DNA from: Epiperipatus broadwayi
Lineage: Eukaryota > Onychophora > Udeonychophora > Euonychophora > Peripatidae
Direction: 5' to 3'
DNA length: 64,000 nucleotides
NCBI GenBank assembly: GCA_028023455.1
Contig: JAQFVV010012545.1
Location: 1,732,001 to 1,796,000 of the forward strand
Shown: piece by piece, positions 26,464 to 38,771 of the stretch
Layout: every line of letters starts with the position of its first letter
Numbering within the stretch: position 1 is the stretch's first letter
Translations under genes and position numbers: made by a program
Notes under the pieces: model-generated
Databases searched by the model: none
What the model was told of the DNA's origin: nothing
Seen by the model: the letters and a program-made list of their open reading frames with translations, nothing else

Positions 26464-26842
26464 TGCCGGGGCCGAGTTTCTTTTTTCTTGGCTTTGGTTT
26501 TTTGTTTATCACATTTATAAAAGTAATATCAAATCAATTTTTTAAACACAACCAAAAAAAAATGCATAAAAAAATTTAAAAAAAATGAATTTACATGTAA
26601 AAGTACTTAATTTTTTTTTTTTATTCTTTTCGTTATTTATATTTTCGGGGGCCGGGGTTTTTTTTTTTTCGGTCTATGTATTTTTTTGTTGTTGTTGTTT
26701 ATCACATTTAAAAAGTACGGCGGCTATCAAATCAATTTTGACAACCCCCCCAAAAAAAAAACATCAATTAAAAATGAATTTTAAAAAGTAGTTACCACTT
26801 TTTTTTTTTATTCTTCTCATTAAACCCTTATATTTTCGGTTC
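26464..26842. repeat. Imperfect tandem duplication, about 185-bp unit
   Basis: Two units (about 26464-26645 and 26646-26842) share a GCCGGGG start, a GTTTATCACATTTA block, ATCAAATCAATTTT, a poly-A patch followed by AAAATGAATTT, and a poly-T run followed by ATTCTT. The 68-codon frame at 26585-26791 crosses the homopolymers and is not credible. Confidence 0.6.
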
Positions 26843-26939
26843 GGTATTCTACGACAAAAAAAAATCAGATTCTTCTTTTTTTTTTGTTTAATTTTTATAA
26901 ATTGTAAATAAATCTATTTCCATTTAATGGTAACATTTA

Positions 26940-27535
26940 CAAGCCAAAGTCAAACTTTGGGAGAGGGGGGAAAGGGGTGGAAGGTGTTTCCAATTGCTAA
27001 CAGAATGGAACGCAAAAAACTCGGTTGACAAAGTTTTGACGGTAATTACCAAATACATAAATCTATACGGCAATTAAAACCAACTTTTTGGGCTCTTCAG
27101 GAAAAAAATAGCACACATGCAGCTTCAAGCTGTTTTGTTTGATAACCCGGTTCCAGCAGTCAAAGAAGAATTCTTTCTTTGACATTCGGAAAGTTTCCTA
27201 TTTCAGTCATTTGATTCAGCTCACAATTGTTCTCGCACGAAACGTGACTTACAGCGTGATTTTATCAGAATCGCGCTTGCACCTACACTTGCCCAATTTT
27301 TTCAGCAGGAAATGGGGGCTAGGGAAGCATGAGACTCTGCTAATAATTGTTAGTAGACCTTCCTAAAACATGGGAGATCGAGGAGGAGGTGGTCTTAATG
27401 AATATTAAAAGTTTTGACAATCGGAATTCTAGCCACCCTCAGACAATACTGTAGCCAAAAGTGAAATGTGACCGCATATCCAAAATGCTTAGCCCAAATC
27501 TGAGCTGTAAGTTGACACGATAGCTTCTGCGGCAG
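26940..27535. other. GC-richer unique DNA
   Basis: Base composition rises here with CpG-containing words (GTTTTGACGG, TCTCGCACGAAACGTGAC, AATCGCGCTTG). I find no exon with homology. It could be a regulatory segment or an old element of unknown type. Confidence 0.3.
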
Positions 27536-27740
27536 ATTGGCAAATGTCATGTTTCTGTGCATTAGCATAGAAATAAACACAGCAGCCATCCCCACCCCCC
27601 ATATCAACGGACTATTTCTAGACTTATGCATTAGAAATAGAATGTTCGATAGCGGCAGAGGCCGCCTAAATGGCATATTTCTGTGCGCTATCATAGAAAT
27701 AACGCCCTCCAGCAGTTTCAACACGCTGTTGTAAAACAAC
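27536..27740. repeat. Three-hairpin tandem array, about 63-bp period
   Basis: Three hairpins at 27551-27574, 27612-27640 and 27677-27700 each use a TTTCT/AGAAA stem. The middle one is a perfect 9-bp stem (CTATTTCTA with TAGAAATAG, 11-nt loop). Stem starts are 62 to 64 bp apart. Blocks between them (GCGGCAG, TGGCA) also recur, so the array is a diverged minisatellite. A minus frame (27395-27739, 114 codons) stays open across it and repeats HRNMPF/HRNMTF; I cannot assign it. Confidence 0.6.
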
Positions 27741-29079
27741 CTTATAGAATTACATTAATGACTAATATTTTCATTTTATTTTTGAATTGTAATGTTAAGT
27801 TCAGTAGTAATGAATTTGAGAGCTTTTTTTGAAATGCCATATTTAAAAAATAATGTATTTCTCTCTATATATATATACAGTATAACAGTTTGATCAATTA
27901 AATGACAATTATATTTAACTGTCCATTTGATTCCTTAGCAGCTAAATAAAAAATTATTTTATTTTTTAGATTTATATGTAAGTTTTAATAATCTCTTTAA
28001 TATGTAAGTTTTAATAATCTCTTTAATAAATTATATGCAAAATGTTTTAACTTTTATTTTATTTATTCCTTTTTTGTGAAAAAAACATTCTGCTTATTAA
28101 AAATAGTGTAAACTAATTAAAAAGATGGAAATTGTCTTCATTTAATTACTCTATTCTTCTATCAATTAAATTCCTAAAAAAAAAAAAATTCCTTGAAAGA
28201 ATTACCTTTTCAGATATTTTTATGTGATTTATTTTACAATGATCAATGAATGAAAGATAAAAAAAATGTATTTAATTAAATCTTTTTTCCATCCCACACT
28301 ACTGCAATGTAAGACAGATATTACTGTGTTTACAAGAAAACTTAATACACATGATATGGTTCATAAAGCAATATTTAATTATAGAACCATGCAGTTAAAT
28401 TACTTAAGAGTTTTAAATTCTTTTCTACTTTCATAAAGCCCACCTTGAGAGTATAACAAGTCCAAAAAATATTTAATAGCTAATTTAAGAATAAAAAAGT
28501 TGAGAATGAATAAACTTTCTAATAAATTCTAAGAAAAACAATTCCAGTTTTAAAAATATACATTTTTATCATAAATTAGCCAGGGGGGGGTTCATAGTAC
28601 ATCGCCAGATAATACAATAAATATACAAACAAATGTTTAATTAGGCAAAAATCTGTTTACAAAACTAGAGAATGTATAAAAATACATACTTGAATTAAAA
28701 TTTTATGGGAAAAATTATTTAAAATAAAACTTGCTAAATACCATGCAAATGTATAAAAACATTTTCAACAAATATGAAGTGGAAAATAAAAAAAAATAGT
28801 AAAATGAGAGGGGGAGGGGGATATTAACATTTAATCTTTAATAATGACAAAAAGAAAATGAACATGAAATTATAAAAATTGTAAATATCATAAACTGTAA
28901 TAAAAGACAGAGTGAAAATAAGTTGATATAAAATTAATAAAGCAGTTAATGACGAATCCATTTTACCAATGTCTTGTGTGATGGATTCAAAAGCTAAAGA
29001 TATCTGGATGGTAACTCAACTCTATTCACTTCTAGTATTCAAATGTCATACAACTTCTCTGAAACATTTGATTGTCCTT
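27741..29079. other. AT-rich non-coding DNA
   Basis: Low-complexity sequence with a G run at 28583-28590. No genes recognised. Confidence 0.4.
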
Positions 29080-29170
29080 ACATGATTGAGCGCAGTGATA
29101 GAGTGGCAGATTTCATGGACTACAACTCAGCTGTTACTTCTGGTCTTTGATGTTGTATAATTTCCTGAGC
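29080..29170 (+). repeat. SINE-like fragment (shared with 60494-60610)
   Basis: It shares CAGTGATAGAGTGGCA, then CTTCTGGTCTTTG (CTTCTAGTCTTTG in the other copy) and CCTGAGC, at similar spacing, with 60494-60610. This suggests a short dispersed repeat. A tRNA-derived origin is possible but I see no clear A and B boxes. Confidence 0.45.
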
Positions 29171-29994
29171 AATAAACTATTGAATTATTTACTTATTACC
29201 CAAATGATGATAAATCTGAAAACTTGATTCACAAAAGTAATTTTTCAATTAATTTATGATGTATGCATATGTATTAGTTAAAATGCAATGTAAAATGTAA
29301 TACCACAGACATCATGATTTCATTCAAACAAACTTTATTCATATTATTTTTACAATGAAATTTTTCATGTTAAAGGTTTCTTTGGTTCTTTTTGGACACT
29401 TTCAAATTTTAATACTTGGTTGGCTTGGGTTGTTTCTCACCCTCAAAAGGGGGGGTTTTTCCCCCTCCCTTCCTTTTTCTTTTTTTTTTTTGTGGGGGGG
29501 GGGGGGGGGTGGCCCGGGGTTGTTTTATTCAAAGATGTTACAGTAAGCATTACTAGTCACTTAAACAATTAAAATCTCTATCTATCTATAATTTAATAAT
29601 ATTATGTTTTAGATCAAAGTTTTAATAATAAAAATGATTAATAACAGTTACTTTAAACATACAGTTTTACATAAAATTTTCAGAATTTTTTTTTAAAAAA
29701 AAGGTGTTCCACTATGAATAAAAATAAAACAAGATTTCACTTATAACAACAAAAGACAAAAAAAACATCAACCCCTACATGATTACACATCAAAGAATAA
29801 ATACAGTGGGGGGAAATAGACATATATATTGAATAATATAATCATTTCACAGTGAATGTAATATAGCATAGGTATTAACTTTTTGGAGAGTAGTTAGGCA
29901 AAACAAGGGAAGAATAAATGAAAGAAGGATAAAATCATTTGAATATAATAATATACATATATATTTAAGAAGCAAATAACTCATAACATTAATA
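29171..29994. other. Non-coding DNA with G and C homopolymer runs
   Basis: 29440-29520 has runs of G and C, including about 17 consecutive G, inside otherwise AT-rich DNA. The 63-codon frame there is an artefact of the runs. Homopolymer length here may be unreliable. Confidence 0.45.
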
Positions 29995-32900
29995 TATAGG
30001 CATATGTTATGTTGCGTATATGTGCATGCATGTGGGTATAGTATTTATTATCATTTATATATCAAGGGATAAAAATATATTTTAAGAATTCTTTAAAATA
30101 TTGTTTACTGAGATAATTTTTAATATAGTGCAAAGTATTATATTTAGTTATTAAAAAGATAGTATATAATAAAATTCATATTTTAAACTAAATAAAAGAA
30201 TATTAATTTATATACACACATTATCCCAGTGTTATAATTGGCATTTGTAAAAACTGCATCTCAGAAATTTATCAACTGCAAGTTTTAAAAAATATGGCTA
30301 TAACCAAAATTTGTGACATGGATTTTATTGCAATGACAGGTTGAAATATATGAGATCCTCCTTAGATACGTGAACTAAATTTGTAGGAATTTTCAGAATG
30401 GCTTAAAAATAAAATATCATGAATTTTCACATTTTATAGCAACTTGACAAAAAGAATAAAAGATTACATACAAAAGAGATCATTAATATTAAGTGTTTAG
30501 AAATCAATTCTACCTTGTATGAGTGTAGTGTAGTGAAAGTTATCAAAACTGTCAACATGGGCAAGGAAACTCTAGTATTGATATCTGTATAACACTACAG
30601 AAATATTATTCATTAACTCAGATCTAAAGTATATATTTAGAGTAAGGATAATATCTAGCTTAATAAATGGTTAATAAAGGTCATTAATATATTTCCATAA
30701 AGTGGTTTGTATCAAAGTTGTGAGTGTAGACAATTAGAAATTTGTCAATTAAACTAGAAAAATTTGCTATATATAAATACATATCAAATGATAAAGATCT
30801 TTTTCACATGTTTCAGTAATGTGAAATGCAATAGAAGCTTGAAATACATTAAAATATATATATAATTTAAATATCTCTAAAAATATATATATACATATAT
30901 AATTAAATTGTAATATGTGCTATATCTCTTATTCACTTGACAAAGTGCAGTGAAGGTTTCAAATGTATCCAGTGTGAGAGATTGGTCTGAATTTTGGGCT
31001 GATGGACAATCATAGTATGATTGAGCTAAAGGTGAAAGATACATTGATAAAAACAAAAAATTTGCAAACATATTGTAATTCTCATGTCTGAGTTATAGGT
31101 GTTGCTTTTTTTCTTCATTATTATGTATAACAAAATATTAAAGTCATGTATATAGAATAAATTTTAAAAATATTTTTTAAAGTGTTAAAAATAAGTGTAA
31201 AGATAAAATGTATTATTACTTTATTCTTTTAAAAATAAAAAACACTTTTTCTTTTTAAAACAAAAATGTTAATATGGTAACCTGGAAAAGCTTTTCAAAC
31301 TCATCTGCTTTTTAAGAAACCGGAAAAAGAACCGTAACGAACTTCACCCTCTTACTGTCAAGAAGTCAATGAAATTTTATGAAGATTTTGAAATTTATAT
31401 CATGCATTTTATGGAGTAGAGAATTCTCCAGGAAACTTTCCCTGAATTTTCTATAATGTAGCTGAATATAGAGCTGTAGATAAACAATATGTCTTAAAAT
31501 TTAATCTTGATTCTGCTGATCTATTCAACATTATTGAAGGCTGAAAAAATATTTGACTGTTGATTGCTAAAAAATGAAAATTAGTCATCTAAAGTGAGTA
31601 TCTATCTCATGGAAATGTACTTCTGTAAATTAATCTGCGAATCTATCTATTTTAAATGCTCAAAATAAAATTGCAATGGAATCTCTCACTTCAGAAGGAA
31701 CTAATAGAAGCTAAAATCTTATATTGCCAGAAAACATTAAAATTCAATGATTAATGTTTATGTTCCCATGTTCTATAGTTATCCTCAAAGATATTGTAAG
31801 TTACAGAGATTTTTTCCCCTCTCATGCATGGTCGTCATATAAGTTTCTTAATTGTAAATATGTAAATAGATTTATTATTATTACTATCATATAATATTAT
31901 TCTTTCATTAAAGTTATTGTTTATTGTTAATAATTATGTGTTTGCCATTCCTCATCCAAACCAAGCTGATTATTTATTTATTAATGTAATAATTTATTAG
32001 ATGGAGAGGAGTAACAATCAGAAAATACAATTGGATTTGCATGGAAACTTGTTTTTATGTACTCAATTTGATTGTTACCCATGACTAAAATGTATTTAGC
32101 AATTAAAATAAATTGTTTTCAGTAACTCCACCATGTACATGGTCGCCTGTTAGTTGACTTTAAATTCCCTTAGACAAAAATTTAATTGCCAAATATCATT
32201 TTTTACTGAATTCATTACTAATTGTTTAAATAGGGTGCTTACCATTACAATATATTATAGTGCCATGATTTTACACCCTTCATAATGGATAGAGACCAAT
32301 CCTTACCTTGAGTGAGAATGGTACAGTGAAAGTTATCAAAACTGTCAATATGGGCAAAGAAATTCAAGTGTTGATACTTGTATGACATTGCAGAGGTATT
32401 ATTCATTAAGTCAGACTTAAAATATATATTTGGCGCTAGGGATAATATCTAGCTTAATATGATTAGGAAAGATCATTAATACATTTCCATAATGTGATTT
32501 GTATCAAAATTATGAATGCAGAAAATTTGAAACCTGTCAATTAAACTATAGGAATTTGCTATCTATATACATATAGAGAATAAATGATGAAGATATACGT
32601 AAGATATTGTAATCTGGGTCAACTGATGAGTGCTTGTTCAGCACACAATGCACATCTTGAAGGATTATTTATCTTGCTCAAGTCTTTGATCATATATTTC
32701 AATAATGTGTGATGGAATAGAAATTTGAAATATATTTAAAAACATATATATATAAAGTTAAATTTAAATATCTCTAAAAATGTGTATATAAAGTTTAAAT
32801 TATTACATGTGCTAAATGTCTTACTTGATAAAAGTGCAGTGAATATTGAAAATATATCCATAGTGTGAGAGGTTGGTCTGAATTCTGGGCTGAAAGATGG

Positions 32901-33420
32901 CTATGTTGTTAACACTAAAAGATAGGCATGTGCTATGTTGCACAGTGCGTGCAAATATATCTAATATTTATTATCATTTATATATTAAGGAATAAAAATA
33001 TATTTTAAGAATTCTTTAAAATATTGTATGAAATAATTTTTAATATAGTGTGATGTAATTTTAAATTTAATTATTAAAAAGATGATGATGATGATGATAA
33101 TAATAATAATAATAATATATGCTTAATATTTTTAACTCATAAAAACACTTAATAAAAGCTTGTTAATTTATGTAAACATAATGGCCCAGTGTTAAAATCA
33201 ATCTTTTTAAAAGTAAATAATTTGAAAAAACCTGCATCTGAGGAATTTATAATTTGCAAGTTTTAAAAATTTGGCTTTTATGTAAAGTATATGGCATGGA
33301 TTTTACAGCAATGGCAGGCTGAAATATGCAAGATCCACTCCAGATATGTGAACCAAATTTATAGGAGAGTTTTCAGAATGGGTTAGGAACAAAATACAGC
33401 AACTTGACAAATAGAATAAA
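29995..33420. repeat. Diverged direct duplication (copies about 29995-31050 and 32290-33420)
   Basis: The two copies share blocks in circularly permuted order. The TAGGCAT...ATTTATTATCATTTATATAT block is at 29997 and 32922. The AGTGAAAGTTATCAAAACTG block is at about 30533 and 32325, followed in both by GATAATATCTAGCTTAATA and GTTGGTCTGAATT. The permutation fits a tandem array with later insertion of about 1.2 kb of unrelated DNA (31050-32290). No coding potential. Confidence 0.6.
33082..33118. repeat. (GAT)n/(AAT)n microsatellite
   Basis: A GATGATGATGAT run passes into AATAATAATAAT. Confidence 0.8.
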
Positions 33421-36130
33421 GGATTATATGCAAAAAAAATCATTTTGCATCATGTGTTATATAATTCAATAAACAAATAAAGGATTTACAGTCAATAATT
33501 GGGATACAAATACCAAAGCTCTGAAATAAGTAATTAAAAACAAACTTATTTAAATTTAGATTTAAATCAGATGCTATGTTGACATCTCTATTTGTATGTA
33601 AATTACCAGTAAATTGTAAACTGTTATGATGAAAGAACTTTTGGTGTAGAAGCATTATAGTATATATTATTTAATGTTATTTTATGTATTTTAAAGTGTT
33701 TTAAAAATGGTGCATACTTTGTAAATAATTTTAAATATTTAAGGTTTAAATACAATTTAGTTTTGTTTTGACAATATAAAGACTTCACAATTAAAAGAAA
33801 TTCATTACCATTTAAATAAATGAATTGGCAGAGTTAAAATATACAAACAATTTTACTTTTAATATTACAAATTTGTAATAAAATAAATGAATGTATAGTG
33901 AGATTGAATAAATAATTGAGATCATTTGACAATATAAATAACCAGAATTTAAATAATTTTGGATCTTGATTTTGAATAACTTTTAATGCTTGCTATAACT
34001 TTATAGAATCTTGCTGGAAAAAGCTAATGCAACTTAATTTAAATATATGGATTTATTGGTTGTTTATTGACAAAGATGCTGAGCTTGGGATTTTCATGTA
34101 TATGTTTTATATATAATCAGAATTAATAACAGGCATGGTGTTAAATAAATATTATTAAAAGTTTGAAATGAGAGTTCTTTGTCTTGTTTCTATTACATAA
34201 ATATATTCCTGTTTTTATGTTGGAAATAAATATATGCATGTCCATTGTTTATTGATATTTTGATATTCTGTACATTGCAGTGGAAATTCTAAGGTACCAT
34301 TAGTTCACTATATATTAGTGTGTATTTATATAATGATAACTGACAGACCTAATAAGAGTTATGGCTCATTATTATGAACTACTGCTGATAAGAATCCGAG
34401 TTATATCTACCTGATTATATTTCGGATATTATGATTTACATTACTATACTTTGCATACATATTTTATCTTTGCCTTTTTTTAGAGAGCTGAGTGTATAAT
34501 ATTATAATATGTTATAATATTAGTGTTGTTAATAAAGTTGATTTATTGCAGATAATATATATAATATGACAAAATGCTTTTTATGGTCGACAATTTCATG
34601 TATACTCACTCGGTCATTGATTTTAAACCCTATTTAGAAATCTTATTTTTATTTAGATTTATATAAACTAAGCGGCATTGTCCACATTCATATATACATG
34701 ATATATTGAAGTACAATAAGCAATATTATCAGTATAGAAATAGGATCATATACAAAAGGGATCATCAGTATTAAGTATTATAAATATAAATCAACTAAAT
34801 CAATCAATAAATAAAGGATTTGCAATCAACAACTGGAGTACAAACACCAGAACTCTAAAATAAGTAGGTAAAGAACAATTAATATTTATGACAAGCTTAT
34901 TTAAATTAGGTGCTATGTCAACATTTTTATTTGTGTGTAAATTACTGGTAAATTTTGTATATAAACTTTCATATAAACTGTTTAGATATATTATTTTATA
35001 TATTTTAAAGTGTTTTATTAAATGGTGCATACTTTATAATAATTGAATAATTTTGAATAATTAAGGTTTAAATATTGTTTTGTTTTAATAATAATAAAAC
35101 TTCTTGTAGTTTTATTTATTATTGTTACAATTAATAGAATAAATTCTTTACCATTTAAATAAATGAAATGTCAGAATTAAAATATACAAATAATTTTACT
35201 TTAAATATAAATTTGCAATAAAATAAATGAATGTATGGTAAAATTGAATAAACAATTGAGACCATTTGACAGTGTGAATGACTGAAATTTAAATAATTTT
35301 TGAACTTCATTTTATATGTGCTTAATGAAAACGTGTTAAATGCATGGATTTGTCATTTATTTAAAAAGTTATTGAGCTTGGGATGTGCATATTTAATATT
35401 TTTTATATATAATCAATATTACTAACAGGCATGAACACATTAAATAAAATTATTAAAAGTTTGAAATAAGGGTTCTATCATGTGTGTATTGTTCTGTCTC
35501 AATTATATAAACACAGGTGGTATTCCTGCTTACTTATATGGATAATGATATGGATGATCATGCTTTTATGTTAAAAATTAATATATCCATGCCCATTGAT
35601 TATTTATATGTTGATATTCTGTACATTACTGTGGAAATCCTGGAGTATAATGACTAGTTTTCCATATATTAGTGTGTATTTATATAATAATATTTAAGGA
35701 TGTATATTTTTATATATGCACTTAAATTGTATAGACTTATAAAGAGATACATATTGGTGTTATGAACTACTGATATAAATCCTAGTTACATCCACCCAAT
35801 AATATTTTAGATGTGATTTGCATTAATGTATTTTGCACACCTATCTTTGTCTCATTGTGAAGAACCAAGTATATGATATAAGTTATAATATTATTGTTAG
35901 TAATAAAATTGTTTTATCGTCAATAACACATCTAATAGAACAAGGTGCTTTATATAGATAATCCACAACTTCATGGATTCTAAATCCTGTTTAGAGATCT
36001 CATTTTTATTTAAATTTATATGAATTAAGTAATATCGTGCACATTCATGTTTATGTGATACGTTGAAATATAATAAGCAATATTATCAATACAGAAATAG
36101 GATTACAACATAGTAATAAAATGTATATAA
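33421..36130. repeat. Diverged direct duplication, about 1.35-kb period
   Basis: Units of about 33421-34740 and 34741-36100 are collinear: AATAAAGGATTT, TTTAAAGTGTTTTA, CCATTTAAATAAATGAA, AATGAATGTATRGT, ATATTAGTGTGTATTTATATAAT and AATAAGCAATATTATCA recur in order. The minus frames at 33440-33655 and 34800-35030 share LHTNxxVxIAxxLN because they lie in homologous positions, but neither looks like a gene. The unit start resembles 30440-30490 in the previous block, so the whole 29995-36130 region may be one decaying repeat family. Confidence 0.6.
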
Positions 36131-37913
36131 ATTAGATGTGAAATCTTTATGGTAATATAATTAAAACAGAATATCATATAGTTATATTTTATTAATTATA
36201 AAAATTTGATATTTGGTTTTATAATTTGTTGGGTGCATAGTAAGTACTCTTTTCACTTATCAATTAATTTATTGTAATTTTGGAGCACCAACATGAGTAG
36301 CGAACTACTCTTTTAATTATAAGTTATTATTTTGTTGATGTGTTAATAAATATGTTAATAGATTTACTTATTAGTTGTCTGATTGTACTCATAATAGTGG
36401 TTTCATTCTCATTCTCTTTAGTTCACTACAATACATAAGGATATCAAAAATCACAATTTATTCACAAACGCCATAATTTTAATGTTTTGGCAATGAAATA
36501 ATGGATCATTGTCATTTAATATTGCCACCTTTACATCTTTTAATAGAAATCAGAAACTCGGTTAGTTTAATTACGAATGAAAAGAATGATTTTAAGTTAA
36601 ATTAATCTCAGCATCTGAATTAACATCAAATTTAATTATAGGTTGAAAAAGATCTTCCACTAGTTAGATTATTACTGAAGCAAAAATTCAAAAATTGAGA
36701 AAATTTTCACAAATCAATATTAAGTTGACCACAAATGTCTCCAACTGTTTCATTTAGACCAATATGCATTTAAATAGTTGAAGAGGCCAAAAATTCAAAT
36801 AACACACAATTTAATAATATCATAACTATTTTTTAGTTTATTTTTACTCATGGGTAGAAAGGATCATATATGTAAAATGGCACAGCAATAGTGCACAAAC
36901 TATTCTTACTTTTCATAGGACATTTATCAGTCACACAATCTGTAAGATCATAATGATATTCATCATGTTAGCTATTGTATTTTTAGGTTCAAATAAGTAA
37001 TCACTTTTTATAAAAGTTTTTTTTTTGTTAAAAAGTCAGCTAACAGGTTTGTATCTTTTGATAAACATATTTATTATTTAATAATTATATAAATAATTCA
37101 GTCATTCCAAACAGTATGAATGATAATGAAAAAATAATTTATCAAACATTTCTAGATAATGTGCAAGATCCGATGAGAGAATAAAGACTGGTTTCTGACG
37201 GGGAAATGATCACTGAAACATTAAAGATATTTTTCTAAAAAGCATTTAATTTTATAAAGGCCTTGGTAGTGAATTCCTAATAACATGACTGTTCAAAAAA
37301 ATCCTGTCAAACCATCAAATTTGATGAGAGATTTAACAATATGTTGCATTTTTAAATGATTCACAATTGAATTTGTAATAATCATATTCTGGATATTCTT
37401 CTTAACAGTAAGTTATACTTTCTTCATTTTATTCCTGGGAATTTTTCAATGTTAGTATCATATGACTGACAACTTCATTTCCGCTATTACATTTAGTACT
37501 AAGAATTTCTTTTTAATCTATTTTTGTAGTTTTTTCCTCTTTTTATTTAATTATTTGATTCAAAAGTGAACTCTTGTGAAGGATTTTTAAAAAAAAACAA
37601 TATTAAAAATGAGATCATAACTGGTTTAAACTCCGTCTTAGGTTTTTTTTTGTTTTTGACATTTTTTATTCAGCAATATTTTTTTTTCACCACTCATCCT
37701 TTTTATAATACTTGATATTATATAAATGAACTTCACATAATTGAAAATTTTACTTTCTCAGAGAATTTGTGCAATCATTAAAAGAATCAAGTTTCTTTTA
37801 TCAAATCCATACATAGTAGGTACTTATATTTTTAGTACATGACTTAATTTTTCAAAAATAAAATATAATTGATAAAGTTTCTGCATCTTTTAGTTTTTCA
37901 AAAAAACAAAAAA
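36131..37913. other. AT-rich non-coding DNA
   Basis: No recognisable feature. Confidence 0.4.
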
Positions 37914-38182
37914 TAGACTGAACAGGCACTAATCTGTATTCAATGCGCTTTAAAATTCACAATAATCAGTGGAGAAAACAATTACTTCATGCTTCCAAAT
38001 CAATATGCTTCAGATTCGCCTATATAAGTGGACATTTAGGTTAAAGACAAGACGGGCCGTTCTCGTCTTTAAAAATAGCCATCTTGTGTTGTGGTTTGGA
38101 AGATCTCTCCTATCGGCAAAATATGCTTGATTATTGCAAATTTTAAAGTGCATTGAATACATGTTAGTGTCTGTTCAGACTA
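37914..38182. repeat. 269-bp palindromic MITE
   Basis: The ends TAGACTGAACAGGCACTAA and (reverse complement) TAGTCTGAACAGACACTAA continue inward as imperfect reverse complements for about 50 bp. The centre (about 38041-38073) is itself a palindrome with AAAGAC...GTCTTT. A TA dinucleotide at each end could be the target duplication, as in Tc1/mariner-type MITEs, but TA alone proves little. Confidence 0.65.
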
Positions 38183-38770
38183 TTTACATAAGCTTTCTGT
38201 GCGCTATATAAATTAATTACTACTTCTCAAAAAAAAAAAAAAAATGAAATCTTTCAATTCTTTTTAATTATAGTTTAAGGTTATGTTACATCAAAAATGT
38301 GATGATACTTTGCTAATTCTAACATTTAAATTCTCTTTTTATTATTACTTATAGCAATTATATAAATGTTTCATAAAAGTTTCAAGTGAAGAAAGATTTA
38401 GAAATTTTTAACTTTTTTTTTTTTTCTGTCTCAATTTCAGATTCCAATGACTTTGCTTTTGTGAAAATTATTCATTCTGAAATTCATAACTTATCTAACA
38501 CAGACTACCACTGTAGCAATGACTTTTTTTTTTTTTTTACTTATTTATTAAAAATGATGACCCATATTACCAATTCTTAATTTCATAAATGATTAATTTT
38601 CAAGATTATGATAAAATAAAAAAAGTGCAAGAAATAGGTAAATTCATTTTGAAGTTTCAGAATTTAAATTTTTACTGTTTTTATTTACAATTCATTTATT
38701 ATTACTTTCTTGGGTTTCTGTCATAAGCATAAAGACAATAAATGGGTTTACTTATTTGGTTGTCATCGAT
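38183..38770. other. AT-rich non-coding DNA
   Basis: The plus frame 38386-38580 crosses two long T runs and has no homology. Confidence 0.4.
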
Positions 38771-38771
38771 G

